From: Gammaproteobacteria bacterium
GTDB lineage: Bacteria; Pseudomonadota; Gammaproteobacteria; Pseudomonadales; Azotimanducaceae
Assembly (NCBI GenBank): GCA_002725995.1
Contig: PBRQ01000021.1
Coordinates: 4,888-58,030 of the forward strand
Length of the DNA: 53,143 bases
Direction of reading: 5' to 3'
Shown here piece after piece: positions 41,719 to 50,491 of this stretch. A program made the position numbers and the translations under genes. The notes below the pieces were generated by a model. That model searched no databases and had not been told where the DNA came from. It worked only from the letters and a program-made list of their open reading frames with translations. How positions within the stretch are numbered: the stretch's first letter is position 1; the number at the start of each line of letters is the position of its first letter.

Positions 41719-42983
41719 CCGACTTCATCAACCTCGATTGGTGTCGCCTGGGCAAAGAAGTAAAATAGAATGATTGCTGCAACTGCCAGGGTGGCGATCA
41801 GGTAGAAAAGCATATCGTAGGACCCGGTATTCTCAAGCAGAAAGCCGACCAGGGCGACCAGTCCTGCGCTGGTGATGGAACCTATACCCGCCATGAAGCC
41901 GTAGAGCACATCACCATGCACAGGCAAAAGCTCTCCTGGTACAGGCATATAGCCGGGTACCAACAGGCCAAGGCCGGCAAACAAACCACAAAATGCCAGC
42001 AGTGCAGCGGCCGAAGAGGTCGTAGTAGTAATGCCTATACAGCACACGGCAGCCAGCGCAAATCCACTCAGTGCCAGTTGCCGGCGAACGCGAATGGGTG
42101 GAGCGCCCAAACTTATCATCTGGTCCGCATATCGGCCTGCGACGAGGGTTGCTACCGTGGCCAGGGCCCAGGGCACCATGGAATAGAACCCGGCCTCGGA
42201 AATAGAGAGAGCAAAGGCGTCAACGAAATAACTGGGCATCCAACTCGCCATGGTAAATGAGATACTTGCCGCCGAAGCACCCACCAGGTAGATCGTTAGC
42301 ACAGCAGGGTGGCGAAGGAGGATTCGCCACGGAATCGGCCCTCTTTTTTCAGTAATAGATGAGGACAATTTTTTAGGCTGCTGGCTTTCTGGGGGAATCG
42401 AAGGAACCCTCCTGATCCAAAACAGTGTCCAGACAAATCCTAAACTCCCAAACAGATAAAAAACGAACTGCCACCCGAACCACTCGATTAGCTTGCCAGT
42501 AGTCAGCAGGGCCGCGACGGTGCCGACTGAAGCAGCGGCAGAGATCAGACCGATTGACATTGATCTTTCCTTCAGGGGCATCCAGCTGTGAATCAGGTTA
42601 TACGCAGAAGGGTAGGCTGCCCCCTCACCGACGCCAAGCAGTAAACGTACGAGCACCAGGATCGTAAATGACACATAGGCAGCAAGGGGTGTGAGAATTG
42701 TAAACAGGGACCAAAGCAGGACCGCAGCCAGAAAGATATTCCTTCCACCAAACCGGTTGGATAGCAGACCCCCGACTATCTGCATGACCAGATAACCCAT
42801 AAAAAAACTGGACAGCACCAGTCCCTTGTCGCTATCGGACCAGACAAATTCCCGCTGCATTTCGATGGCTGCAAGGGAAATCAGGATGCGGTCGATGTAG
42901 CACAGTAGCAATGCTGCGAGTAACCAGCTCATCATGCCGTATCGCTTTGGCCAACGGGTATTTGTTGTTGGTGAAAATTGCAC
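41715..42983 (-). CDS. MFS transporter (ACS/aromatic-acid-like)
   Basis: A 422-residue inner-membrane transporter with 12 predicted helices, from MMSWLLAALLLCYIDRILIS to DMLFYLIATLAVAAIILFYF. It has the loop 2-3 motif GGLLSNRFGGRNIF, and RLLLGVGEGAAYPSAYNLIH with MPLKERSMSIGLISAAASVG, both typical of the anion:cation symporter branch that takes up organic acids such as sugar acids, phthalate or hydroxybenzoates. The start is GTG at 42983. It is divergent from the RDHSW-motif gene at 43190, with a REP-like unit in between. The gene end overlaps the M3 fragment by four bases. Substrate unknown; an organic acid is likely. Confidence 0.9.
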   Translation of the reverse strand: MQFSPTTNTRWPKRYGMMSWLLAALLLCYIDRILISLAAIEMQREFVWSDSDKGLVLSSFFMGYLVMQIVGGLLSNRFGGRNIFLAAVLLWSLFTILTPLAAYVSFTILVLVRLLLGVGEGAAYPSAYNLIHSWMPLKERSMSIGLISAAASVGTVAALLTTGKLIEWFGWQFVFYLFGSLGFVWTLFWIRRVPSIPPESQQPKKLSSSITEKRGPIPWRILLRHPAVLTIYLVGASAASISFTMASWMPSYFVDAFALSISEAGFYSMVPWALATVATLVAGRYADQMISLGAPPIRVRRQLALSGFALAAVCCIGITTTTSSAAALLAFCGLFAGLGLLVPGYMPVPGELLPVHGDVLYGFMAGIGSITSAGLVALVGFLLENTGSYDMLFYLIATLAVAAIILFYFFAQATPIEVDEVG

Positions 42984-43029
42984 GTCTCTTTTCCAAAAGT
43001 TTTAGGAACCAGGCCAGAATAGAGTAAAC

Positions 43030-43070
43030 GGGGTCAGAGTAAAGTGCCAGAGTATTACTCTGGCTACCCC
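43030..43070. repeat. REP-like repeat, copy 4, with internal palindrome
   Basis: GGGGTCAGAGTAAAGTGCC (43030-43048) is followed by the arm of a perfect palindrome CCAGAGTA-T-TACTCTGG (43047-43063) and CTACCCC closing the outer stem. It lies in the divergent promoter region between the MFS gene and the gene at 43190. Confidence 0.7.
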
Positions 43071-43189
43071 CAGCGTCAGAGGGGCGAAAGCCAAAGCGAA
43101 TTGAGGTATATTCGATCCCGAAGTGCTAGCAGTCAGCGAAAGGGTCTGTCAGCTAGTGTCGTTGACCTACATATCAAGGAGAACAGATC

Positions 43190-44176
43190 ATGCCAATGAA
43201 AGATGAGGACGAATTCCGTCACCCGTCACCGAACCCTGATTTAGGTAAGCTCTGGGGCGACACACTCTGGGTGAGTACCGTTGATCCAGCGGCGAATATT
43301 TTTGGTATCAATCACTTCCATCTGAGCGATCAGGGTTTCGGGCGATTCGAAGCTCTCTACATCATCGATGGTGTAAAGCAGCAATATGGAAACAAGTTTC
43401 CATTGACCAAAGATCCTGACAAGGGACCCTGGACTGATGGTGTTCTGACCTATGAGGTGGTCAAGCCACAGGAAGTGATCCGCATCAAGATGGATGGCCC
43501 CCGCTTCAGGTTCGACTTAACCTATACCGGTCGCTTTCCTATGTTCGACTACTTCGACCACAAGGACAATCCCTTCGCGAACTTTATGGGGGGGCATAAC
43601 GAGCAGGGTATGCACTGTACAGGGGAGTTCGAAATCTGTGGCGGTCCCAACAAGGGCGACGTGCGCAAGATCGACTGCTATTCACACCGGGATCATTCCT
43701 GGTCATACCGATTTGCAGAAGAACCTGCCTGGGAATGGGAAATGGCAGCACGAAAAGCACACTTCTGGCCATCCTTTCAGAGTGATTCGATGCACCTGAA
43801 CGTGCATGGTCTGCTGGCGCCAGCACCACCCGGATACCCTGAATTGCCTGGTGATGGCTCTGGTTTCGTCTCGACAAAGGATGGTGGAACACAGCACATC
43901 AAGGAAGCCCGTGGCCAGGTTCTGCTTGAAGACGACGGCCGCACAGCATGTAACTTTCGCTATGAGATTGTGCTGCCTAATGACGAGATGATCCATATCC
44001 GCACGGGACGCAAGTACGGTCAGGTAAAACTCTGGGATCGTGCTGAAAATGACCTGGAGAATCGGCTTGACTGTTATGAGCCCTTCTTCGATATGGAAAT
44101 TGAGGAAACCGGTGAGCGCGGCTGTGGCGTCTGTGAGTACAGCATCTATCCACCGGTGCCACGCTGGCTGGTCTAG
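43190..44176 (+). CDS. RDHSW-motif beta-rich protein (DUF7064/CrtC-AttH-like), function unknown
   Basis: A 328-residue soluble protein without signal peptide. ATG 43190 has AAGGAG eight bases upstream. The centre has KIDCYSHRDHSWSYRFAEEP, a motif I associate with the DUF7064-type group and more loosely with CrtC/AttH lipocalin-like hydratase folds. Acidic and aromatic residues are frequent (GDTLWVSTVDPAANIFGINH, FPMFDYFDHKDNPFANFMGG), as in a beta-barrel with a polar pocket. Members often occur beside genes for steroid, terpene or aromatic breakdown. Here it faces an MFS transporter. The reaction is not known, and I make no claim of catalysis. Confidence 0.7.
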   Translation: MPMKDEDEFRHPSPNPDLGKLWGDTLWVSTVDPAANIFGINHFHLSDQGFGRFEALYIIDGVKQQYGNKFPLTKDPDKGPWTDGVLTYEVVKPQEVIRIKMDGPRFRFDLTYTGRFPMFDYFDHKDNPFANFMGGHNEQGMHCTGEFEICGGPNKGDVRKIDCYSHRDHSWSYRFAEEPAWEWEMAARKAHFWPSFQSDSMHLNVHGLLAPAPPGYPELPGDGSGFVSTKDGGTQHIKEARGQVLLEDDGRTACNFRYEIVLPNDEMIHIRTGRKYGQVKLWDRAENDLENRLDCYEPFFDMEIEETGERGCGVCEYSIYPPVPRWLV

Positions 44177-44204
44177 CAGGCCGCAAACAAGCGATGGTTG
44201 ATTT

Positions 44205-44230
44205 GTCGCGAGCGGGCTGAGGCTCGCGAC
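44205..44230. repeat. hairpin after the RDHSW gene
   Basis: Stem GTCGCGAGC/GCTCGCGAC (44205-44213, 44222-44230), 9 bp perfect, with an 8-base loop, 29 bases past the stop. It is enclosed by a wider pair CTAGCAGG (44173-44180) and CCTGCTAG (44263-44270). No T-run follows, so a palindromic repeat or barrier is more likely than a classical terminator. Confidence 0.5.
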
Positions 44231-44319
44231 TCTAAAAAAGTGCGGGAAAACTTTTTCAGCAACCTGCTAGGTCTGTCGTAACATCTTACCAGTGTTGGCC
44301 CTAAATCCGCTTTGTGGAT

Positions 44320-44865
44320 TCAGGGTGCGACATGGGCGACCAGCGCCTTTGTCATGCCCACATATGCACCTTTCAGTGCCGCTGCAACCTGGTCAGGGTC
44401 CGTACCATCAACGGCGGTAAATTCACCTTGCCAGGTTATATTGCAGGTGTTGTAACCCGTGGCGTGAAGCTGAACTTTTGCCTTGTAACTGGACATGCCG
44501 ATCGGATTCCCTTCAACAAGGGTGTAGACCAGGGTTCTGGTGTCATCGTCAATAACATCTGCTCGCTCAGCGGTGATCTCTGGTGCACCGTCCATATCGA
44601 GCCTTCGAATCATCCCGGGTCCTTCTCCCTCAAGTTCAATTGAGCCCGAGGCTGCCCAATTGAGGAAGCCGCCGAAATCTGCCAATACCTGCCAGGCCGA
44701 GTCCACTGATACCGGTAGATTTTCTTCCCAGGTTACTTTGTTCATTGAATGACCCTCAGTTGTTCCTTCAGCGTAAGCATTTGTGCTGCCGACTGCAATG
44801 GACAGTGAAATGGTCAGCGCAAAATAGTGCACTTGCTCCAAACTATGACAATTCATGATCTGCAC
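44320..44865 (-). CDS. SRPBCC family protein with possible signal peptide
   Basis: A 181-residue open frame whose residues 41-181 form a helix-grip SRPBCC domain (MNKVTWEENLPVSVDSAWQV, ADFGGFLNWAASGSIELEGE, GPGMIRRLDMDG, ending LKGAYVGMTKALVAHVAP). It is a paralogue of the protein at 33182. Two starts are credible. ATG 44745, eight bases after GAGGGT, gives only the 141-residue domain. The upstream ATG at 44856 follows AAAGGG and adds a stretch that looks like a Sec signal (HYFALTISLSIAVGSTNAYA). The second would make a periplasmic version, which is uncommon for this family. The gene lies between two convergent-side units and downstream of recQ's stop side. Confidence 0.82.
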   Translation of the reverse strand: MQIMNCHSLEQVHYFALTISLSIAVGSTNAYAEGTTEGHSMNKVTWEENLPVSVDSAWQVLADFGGFLNWAASGSIELEGEGPGMIRRLDMDGAPEITAERADVIDDDTRTLVYTLVEGNPIGMSSYKAKVQLHATGYNTCNITWQGEFTAVDGTDPDQVAAALKGAYVGMTKALVAHVAP

Positions 44866-44897
44866 CCTTTCTGTGGAAGCTTTTAGGGTATCTTTAT

Positions 44898-46688
44898 TTA
44901 GTATTCCCCATGGATTACCTCCAGGAAGATCAGCCCATATTTTTCCAGCTTTCTCTCGCCAACACCCGATAGCTGAGAAAATTCATCAAGGTCCTTTGGC
45001 ATCAGCCCCGCCATGGCCTGAAGTGTACTGTCATGAAAAACAACATAAGGCGGCACTCCCTGATCTTCCGCGAGTCGGCGGCGACATTCCCTGAGGGCCT
45101 CCCATAGACCAATATCAATATCATCTGGCAAGGGGGTCTTTGTCTGCTTGGCTGCTGCTGTTTTCTTAGTGTCTTTGCGTAGCTCAATTTGCTCTTCACC
45201 TCGCAGTAAAGGTCGACACTTTTCTTCCAGTCTGATGCCTCCGTTGCGATCCAGGTCAACGCTGATATAGCCCCGGGCCATGAGCTGGCGAAAGACGGAT
45301 CGCCACTGATTGGCATCCAGTTCCGTGCCGATACCGTAGGTGGGAAGCGTGTGATGATCGAACTGGAATATCTTCTGGTTTTCAGAGCCGCGAAGAACAT
45401 CAATGAGATGATTTACACCAAATCGCTGCCGGGTTCGATGGACTACGCTAAGGGCTTTGCGCGCTGCATCCGTACCATCCCATGTGTCAACCGGGGTCTG
45501 ACAGGTGTCACAGTTCCCGCACCGTTCGGGTGAATCTTCATCGAAGTACATGAGCATCGCATGTCTCCGGCAGGAGGTGATTTCGCACAAGCCAAGCATG
45601 GCATTCAAACGATGTTGTTCGACTCGTTTATGCGCTTCACTGCCATCAGAATTGTCCAGCATCTGGCGCAGTTTAATAACGTCCTGAATGCCATAAACCA
45701 TCCATGCCTCGGCCGGTAATCCGTCACGGCCCGCCCTGCCCGTTTCTTGGTAGTAGGATTCGATAGTTTTAGGCAGATCCAGGTGTGCGACAAATCGTAC
45801 ATCGGGTTTATCAATACCCATGCCAAAGGCGATAGTGGCGACGATGACGATGCCATCGTCGCGAAGAAAACGGGACTGGTGGGTTGCCCTCATTTCTGAA
45901 CTGAGCCCCGCATGATAGGGAAGGGCGTTAAATCCCTGATCTTGCAGCCAGTTGGCCGTTTCCTCCGTTTTCTTTCGGGACAGGCAGTAGATAATGCCGG
46001 CATCACCCTAGTGGCTGTCCTTAAGAAAGCGAAGCAGCTGATTGCGGGGATTGTGTTTGGCGGTGATGGTGTAACGGATATTCGGGCGATCGAATTCGGC
46101 CAGGAATTGACGTGCGTCGCCCAGATCAAGCCGGGAGATAATCTCCTGCTGCGTCCTCGCGTCGGCCGTCGCCGTGAGGGCTATTCTTGGCACTAGGGGA
46201 AATTGTTCGTGCAACATGTTCAGCTCAAGGTAGTCGGCACGAAAATCGTGACCCCACTGAGAGACACAATGTGCTTCATCTATTGCAAAAAGGCTGATGT
46301 CGGCTTTCTTGAGCAGCTGCAGGGTACGTTCCTGAATTAGCCTTTCCGGTGCGATGTAGAGCAAATCCATGCTTCCATCAAGCAAGGCAGCTTCAACCTG
46401 GTTTGCTGCCGACTGATCCAACGTGGAGTTGAGAAAGCCAGCGTGTATACCCAGTGCCTGTAGGGCATCGACCTGATCCTTCATCAATGCGATCAGTGGG
46501 GAAACGACAACGCCGCATCCATTGCGCACGATCGCTGGAATCTGGTAACAGAGGGATTTCCCACCACCCGTGGGCATCAGCACCAGAGCATCATCACCAT
46601 CTATCAGGGTGGAGATAACCTCATTCTGGTGGAGGCGAAACTGATCAAAACCAAAGGTATCCTGGAGCGTGGAGAGGGCAGTTTTCAT
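44898..46688 (-). pseudogene. recQ: ATP-dependent DNA helicase RecQ, interrupted by one in-frame UAG
   Basis: Conceptually 596 codons, nearly the length of E. coli RecQ (609), in a single frame from ATG 46688 except for TAG at 46008-46010 (codon 227). Before it: the Q-motif region FGFDQFRLHQNEVI, Walker A LVLMPTGGGKSLCYQ and the DEAH box FAIDEAHCVSQWGHDF. After it: [56 protein letters not shown], the zinc motif [28 protein letters not shown], the winged helix, and an HRDC domain ending VHGEY. The stop replaces a residue in the linker between the helicase lobes and could be one C-to-T change from CAG. Function in recombination and repair would be lost without readthrough. Confidence 0.88.
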
Positions 46689-46779
46689 AGGCCATAATGC
46701 TTCTGTAGCGTGACGTCAATGTTCATGTATTATCATGCAAGCACAGATATTTATCTAAGACATTAAGGAGTCCAACTAA

Positions 46780-47601
46780 ATGGATGAAACAAATCCCGTA
46801 TTGTATGCGGAAACCGACGGCATTATGACGATCACACTAAATCGTCCTGCTGCGATGAACGCCATGAACAATGACTTGATGAATGGTATCAGCGAAGCAC
46901 TGGCAAATGTTACCGCTAACGAAAGTATCCGTGTTGTAGTTCTGACTGGCTCAGGCCGGGGATTCTGCGCGGGTGCTGATCTTGCACAGGTTGCTTCAAA
47001 TCCGAATGAAATTCTGGTTGTAGACCAGGATGAGGACCTGGAAAACCCCGTGTTAGAGGCTGATCCTTTTAATGCGGCCATGCGTGCCCTTATGGACTGC
47101 CCGGTGCCAACTATTGCTCGAGTCAATGGAGCCTCCGCTGGTGGCGGATTTGGACTGGCCCTTGCATGTGACATTACGATTGCCGCAGAGTCGGCATTTT
47201 TTGTGGCAACCTTTAGTCCCAAGCTCGGCATAGTGCCGGATTTGGGTTCGACCTGGAGTATCCCACGGCGCGTGGGTCGTGCCCGTGCATTGGGGATTAC
47301 TCTACTGGGCGACCGCATCAGTGCCGCAGAGGCACAGGAGTGGGGTCTGATTTGGAGCAGCGTTGCTGACGGTCAGTTGGATGATGAAGTTATGCGTATT
47401 GCTGCTGTTCTAAAACGATCTTCACCCGATACGGTGACTCGAATTCGCCGGACGATTGATGTTGCCCATGACAATACGTTCAGCGACCAGTTAGACCTTG
47501 AAATGAAGCATCAAGGTATCCTGGTTCCCCGCAACATGCATGAGGGAGCGCAGGCGTTCATGGAGAAACGTGAACCTGAATTTGGTGGCGAAAGGAACTG
47601 A
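46780..47601 (+). CDS. enoyl-CoA hydratase/isomerase, PaaG-like
   Basis: A 273-residue complete crotonase. ATG 46780 has AAGGAG nine bases upstream. The first oxyanion segment is GSGRGFCAGADLAQ, the second GASAGGGFGLALACD. The stretch FSPKLGIVPDLGSTWSIPRR and then VGRARALGITLLGDRISAAE, QEWGLIWSSV, is strikingly like PaaG, the ring 1,2-epoxyphenylacetyl-CoA isomerase, including its conserved Asp. This suggests isomerase activity on an unsaturated or aromatic-derived CoA ester rather than only hydration. It starts a plus-strand unit that continues with a CoA ligase after 136 bases with no visible gene. Confidence 0.9.
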   Translation: MDETNPVLYAETDGIMTITLNRPAAMNAMNNDLMNGISEALANVTANESIRVVVLTGSGRGFCAGADLAQVASNPNEILVVDQDEDLENPVLEADPFNAAMRALMDCPVPTIARVNGASAGGGFGLALACDITIAAESAFFVATFSPKLGIVPDLGSTWSIPRRVGRARALGITLLGDRISAAEAQEWGLIWSSVADGQLDDEVMRIAAVLKRSSPDTVTRIRRTIDVAHDNTFSDQLDLEMKHQGILVPRNMHEGAQAFMEKREPEFGGERN

Positions 47602-47737
47602 AGGGCTGCTGAGATAGTGCAGTTTCAACTGTCTTGGTAGGATCGAAAATGCTGGTTTGTTAGTACAATCCCTGGCGTCTGTCATGGAGACGAGCTATAA
47701 ACCCACCGGTATTCAATTCCTCAACAAGTAGCGCGAC

Positions 47738-49321
47738 ATGAACTGGCAGCAAATCATTCAGAAAGAAGTCTTTGACCCCCTGGAAAAGGAGTTCCCGGAA
47801 AGACCTCGGAACCTGGCCGAGGTATTCCAACGGGCGGTCGAGACCCATGCGGACCAGACGGCCATCGTTTACGAAGGGCAGCATGTTTCATTTAGTGCGT
47901 TGGGCGACTCGGTTATCAAGGCTGCGCATGTGCTGCGCAATCAATATGGAGTGGAAGCGGGTGACCGTGTCGCGGTTCTGTTTGGTACTGAACCGACCTT
48001 TGCTATCAGTGTTTGGGCGGCGCTTGCGATTGGGGCCGTCGTCTGTCCAATGAATATCCGGTACTTGAAGCAGGAACTTCAGTACCAGCTGGAACTAACG
48101 GATCCAAAGATAATACTGCTTGATGCCGAACTTCTCGATCGGATATTGCCAATAAAGGGAGAAATCCCTTCTCTCAAAGCCATTTTTGCCAGCATGGACG
48201 ACCCACCCGAGGGCGTATATCCTTTTTCTGTCCTGACGAATGGACCTGTGCCCGAAGCTACTCCTTATCGTTTTGTCGAAGAGACAGACCCGGCATTTAT
48301 TTTCTTTACTGCAGGCACCACCGGTCGCGCCAAGGGTGCGGTTAACAGTCATCGCTCACTAATTTATTCTTTTCTAAGGGCCAGAATTTCTGCAGCAGGT
48401 GGCCAGTCTTCGCAGGTTTTGTGTATCCCCATCCCCTTGCACTATACGGGTGGCTGCAAATCATTTCTTGGTGGTTTTTATAGTGGAACCAAGTGCATAT
48501 TTCTTAAGCACTGGAAAATTGAGGAGCTGCTCGAGGCTGTACAGGAACATAAGGTGACCAACCTCTTCGCGCTGGGTTCCATCTGGGCCCTTGCCGTTGC
48601 TTCAGAGAATTTCTCAAAATATGACCTATCCTCCATTCAGGCGGTTTTCTATGGCGGGTCATCCACCCCGGCAGCAGTTATCAAGCGAATCAGCGAAGCG
48701 CTTCCCCATGCTCCACAGGTTCAAGGATACGGTATGACCGAGTGCAATGGTGGCACCGTCGAAGTGGATGCACTTGCAAGACCAACCTCATGTGGTATGC
48801 CCAACGCCACGACCCAACTGCGGATTGCCGACGAGGATGACAGCGATTTATCAGCCAACGAGGTTGGGCAGATACTGATAAGAAACGCCCAGATTTTCAG
48901 TGGTTACTGGAAGAACGAACTCGCCACCGAAGAGGTCATGCGGGGGGGGTGGTATCACACAGGGGATATGGGTTACCAGGACGAAGAGGGCAGGCTGCAC
49001 ATAGCGGGAAGGGAAAAAGACATGATCATCCGCGGCCAGGAAAATATCTACCCCGCAGAAATCGAAGCAGTGATAAGCCAGCACCCATCTGTCGGGGAGG
49101 TGGCTGTCATTGGAGTTCCCGATGAGATATTCGGGGAGCAGGTACAGGCCATCGTTGTACCGAGAAGTGGGGCGGAAATAGGCGAAGAAGATATTCGTCA
49201 GCTGTGCCAGGAACAACTTGCCGGCTTCAAGGTGCCAAAATTTGTGCAGTTGCGTAACCAGCCGTTACCCCGAAATCCCGGAGGCAAGATACTCAAGCGT
49301 GAACTTCAGTCGTCCGGTTGA
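47738..49321 (+). CDS. AMP-forming acyl-CoA ligase
   Basis: A 527-residue ANL ligase, a fourth type in this window. P-loop FFTAGTTGRAKGAVNSHRSL near residue 190, VQGYGMTECNGGTVEVD (A5), GWYHTGDMGYQDEEGRLHIA (A7), GREKDMIIRGQENIYPAEIE (A8) and the catalytic lysine in NPGGKILKRELQ (A10). These forms are those of medium/long-chain and aryl-CoA ligases such as cyclohexanecarboxylate- or 4-coumarate-like. ATG 47738 begins MNWQQIIQKEVFDPLEKEF; no strong ribosome site is seen. It lies in a catabolic run with the PaaG-like gene before it and MaoC convergent after it. Confidence 0.91.
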   Translation: MNWQQIIQKEVFDPLEKEFPERPRNLAEVFQRAVETHADQTAIVYEGQHVSFSALGDSVIKAAHVLRNQYGVEAGDRVAVLFGTEPTFAISVWAALAIGAVVCPMNIRYLKQELQYQLELTDPKIILLDAELLDRILPIKGEIPSLKAIFASMDDPPEGVYPFSVLTNGPVPEATPYRFVEETDPAFIFFTAGTTGRAKGAVNSHRSLIYSFLRARISAAGGQSSQVLCIPIPLHYTGGCKSFLGGFYSGTKCIFLKHWKIEELLEAVQEHKVTNLFALGSIWALAVASENFSKYDLSSIQAVFYGGSSTPAAVIKRISEALPHAPQVQGYGMTECNGGTVEVDALARPTSCGMPNATTQLRIADEDDSDLSANEVGQILIRNAQIFSGYWKNELATEEVMRGGWYHTGDMGYQDEEGRLHIAGREKDMIIRGQENIYPAEIEAVISQHPSVGEVAVIGVPDEIFGEQVQAIVVPRSGAEIGEEDIRQLCQEQLAGFKVPKFVQLRNQPLPRNPGGKILKRELQSSG

Positions 49322-49325
49322 CGGT

Positions 49326-49350
49326 GCCGGCCACGATTAACGTGGCCGGC
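49326..49350. terminator. strong hairpin between convergent genes
   Basis: A perfect 10-bp stem GCCGGCCACG/CGTGGCCGGC (49326-49335, 49341-49350) with an ATTAA loop, just past the ligase stop at 49321 and 34 bases from the MaoC stop. It is GC-rich and T-poor behind, so it could act for both strands but is not a classical intrinsic terminator. Confidence 0.55.
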
Positions 49351-49383
49351 CCCCTTGTGCTCCGCTTGTCAGGCCTGTGATAT

Positions 49384-50262
49384 CTAGCTGATGGTACACT
49401 TGCCATTGTTGATGCAAATCAGGTCACGCTCTTTGAGCCTGACCCTGAAGCTGATGACATTGTCATCCTTCCACATTTCCACCACCTGGGTTTCACCGGG
49501 CATTACAGGCGCGCTGAAGCGGACATCAAATCCCTTCATACGGGTTTGATCATAGTCCAGCATGGTTTTGAGCACGGCATGGCACGCCATCCCGTAGGAG
49601 CAGAGGCCGTGAAGAATCGGGATATCAAAACCGGCCTGTTTAGCGATCCCTGGGTCCCTGTGCAGCGGGTTGCGATCGCCGCAGAGCGCGTAAATCATTG
49701 CCTGGTCACGCCGACCGGGCATTTCACAAACAGCATCTGGCTCACGTTCTGGTAGTGCATGGGGAACCGGTGCGCCATCCGATGTGCCACCAAAACCACC
49801 ATCACCACGGAAAAACATTGTCGTGCCAAGGGTGTAGAGTGGGGAGCCGTCGGTAAGTTTAACCGCGGTCTCGCTGGTGAGCAGGGCGCCCTTGTCAGCT
49901 CCCTTGTCGTAAACCCCGGTTGTGCGATTCGAAACCAGTGTTTCAGCCGCCGGTGGCAGTGGATTGTGAATCTGCAGCCGCTGTTCGCCATGCAGCATCA
50001 AGGCAAAATTCATCTTGAGCATGATGTGGTCCGGATCAATAGGCGCCGGCTCGGTGGTTGATGATAAGACGGTTGCAGCGGTGGGAACGACCCGGTCGCC
50101 CAACGTTTCGCAGACATATTCAAGTTCGTGAGCATCCATCGGGTTCCGGCCCATACCAATCGCCACTGCATATAGCAGCGAATCCCTGTCCGTATAACCG
50201 CCTGCCATTTCTACTGGTTCCTGGCTCAACGTTCGTTCTACATCCTGCATGGTAATGGGCAT
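49384..50262 (-). CDS. MaoC/hydratase 2 family enoyl-CoA hydratase
   Basis: A 292-residue double-hot-dog hydratase of the (R)-specific enoyl-CoA hydratase 2 type, as in the C-terminal part of peroxisomal MFE-2. ATG 50262 has AAGGAG at a good distance. The active-site signature QAMIYALCGDRNPLHRDPGI, followed by AKQAGFDIPILHGLCSYGMA, gives the catalytic Asp and His. The N-terminal hot dog (LLYAVAIGMGRNPMDAHELE) lacks these residues, as usual. The product would be (R)-3-hydroxyacyl-CoA. An SDR gene starts 229 bases away on the opposite strand and could oxidise it, as in an MFE-2-like pathway. The family is secure; chain or ring preference is unknown. Confidence 0.92.
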   Translation of the reverse strand: MPITMQDVERTLSQEPVEMAGGYTDRDSLLYAVAIGMGRNPMDAHELEYVCETLGDRVVPTAATVLSSTTEPAPIDPDHIMLKMNFALMLHGEQRLQIHNPLPPAAETLVSNRTTGVYDKGADKGALLTSETAVKLTDGSPLYTLGTTMFFRGDGGFGGTSDGAPVPHALPEREPDAVCEMPGRRDQAMIYALCGDRNPLHRDPGIAKQAGFDIPILHGLCSYGMACHAVLKTMLDYDQTRMKGFDVRFSAPVMPGETQVVEMWKDDNVISFRVRLKERDLICINNGKCTIS

Positions 50263-50491
50263 TTTTCTGTCTCCTTTTATTAATTCGGCTTGCCAACTAT
50301 TTCAGACCCCTGGCTTTCGACCAGTCACTTTCGACGGTCAATGTTTTGAAGGTGCATGTTTTGATGGTCTATGAATGTGGCGTGGCAGAATATAAACAAA
50401 ACGTGCAATCTGTTCCAGCGTTGTAGTCTGTCCTGTTCCAACCCAGGCATAGTATGATCAGCAACTGAAACACTTGAAGGAGGTATGCGCG

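Noticed and set aside
44205-44230. Intrinsic terminator of the 43190 gene
   Set aside because: The stem is good but no T-run follows on either strand, so it is listed as a repeat/hairpin.
45890-46129. Short open frame across the recQ stop in another frame
   Set aside because: The recQ reading frame continues unchanged across the TAG, so this is not a frameshifted part of recQ.
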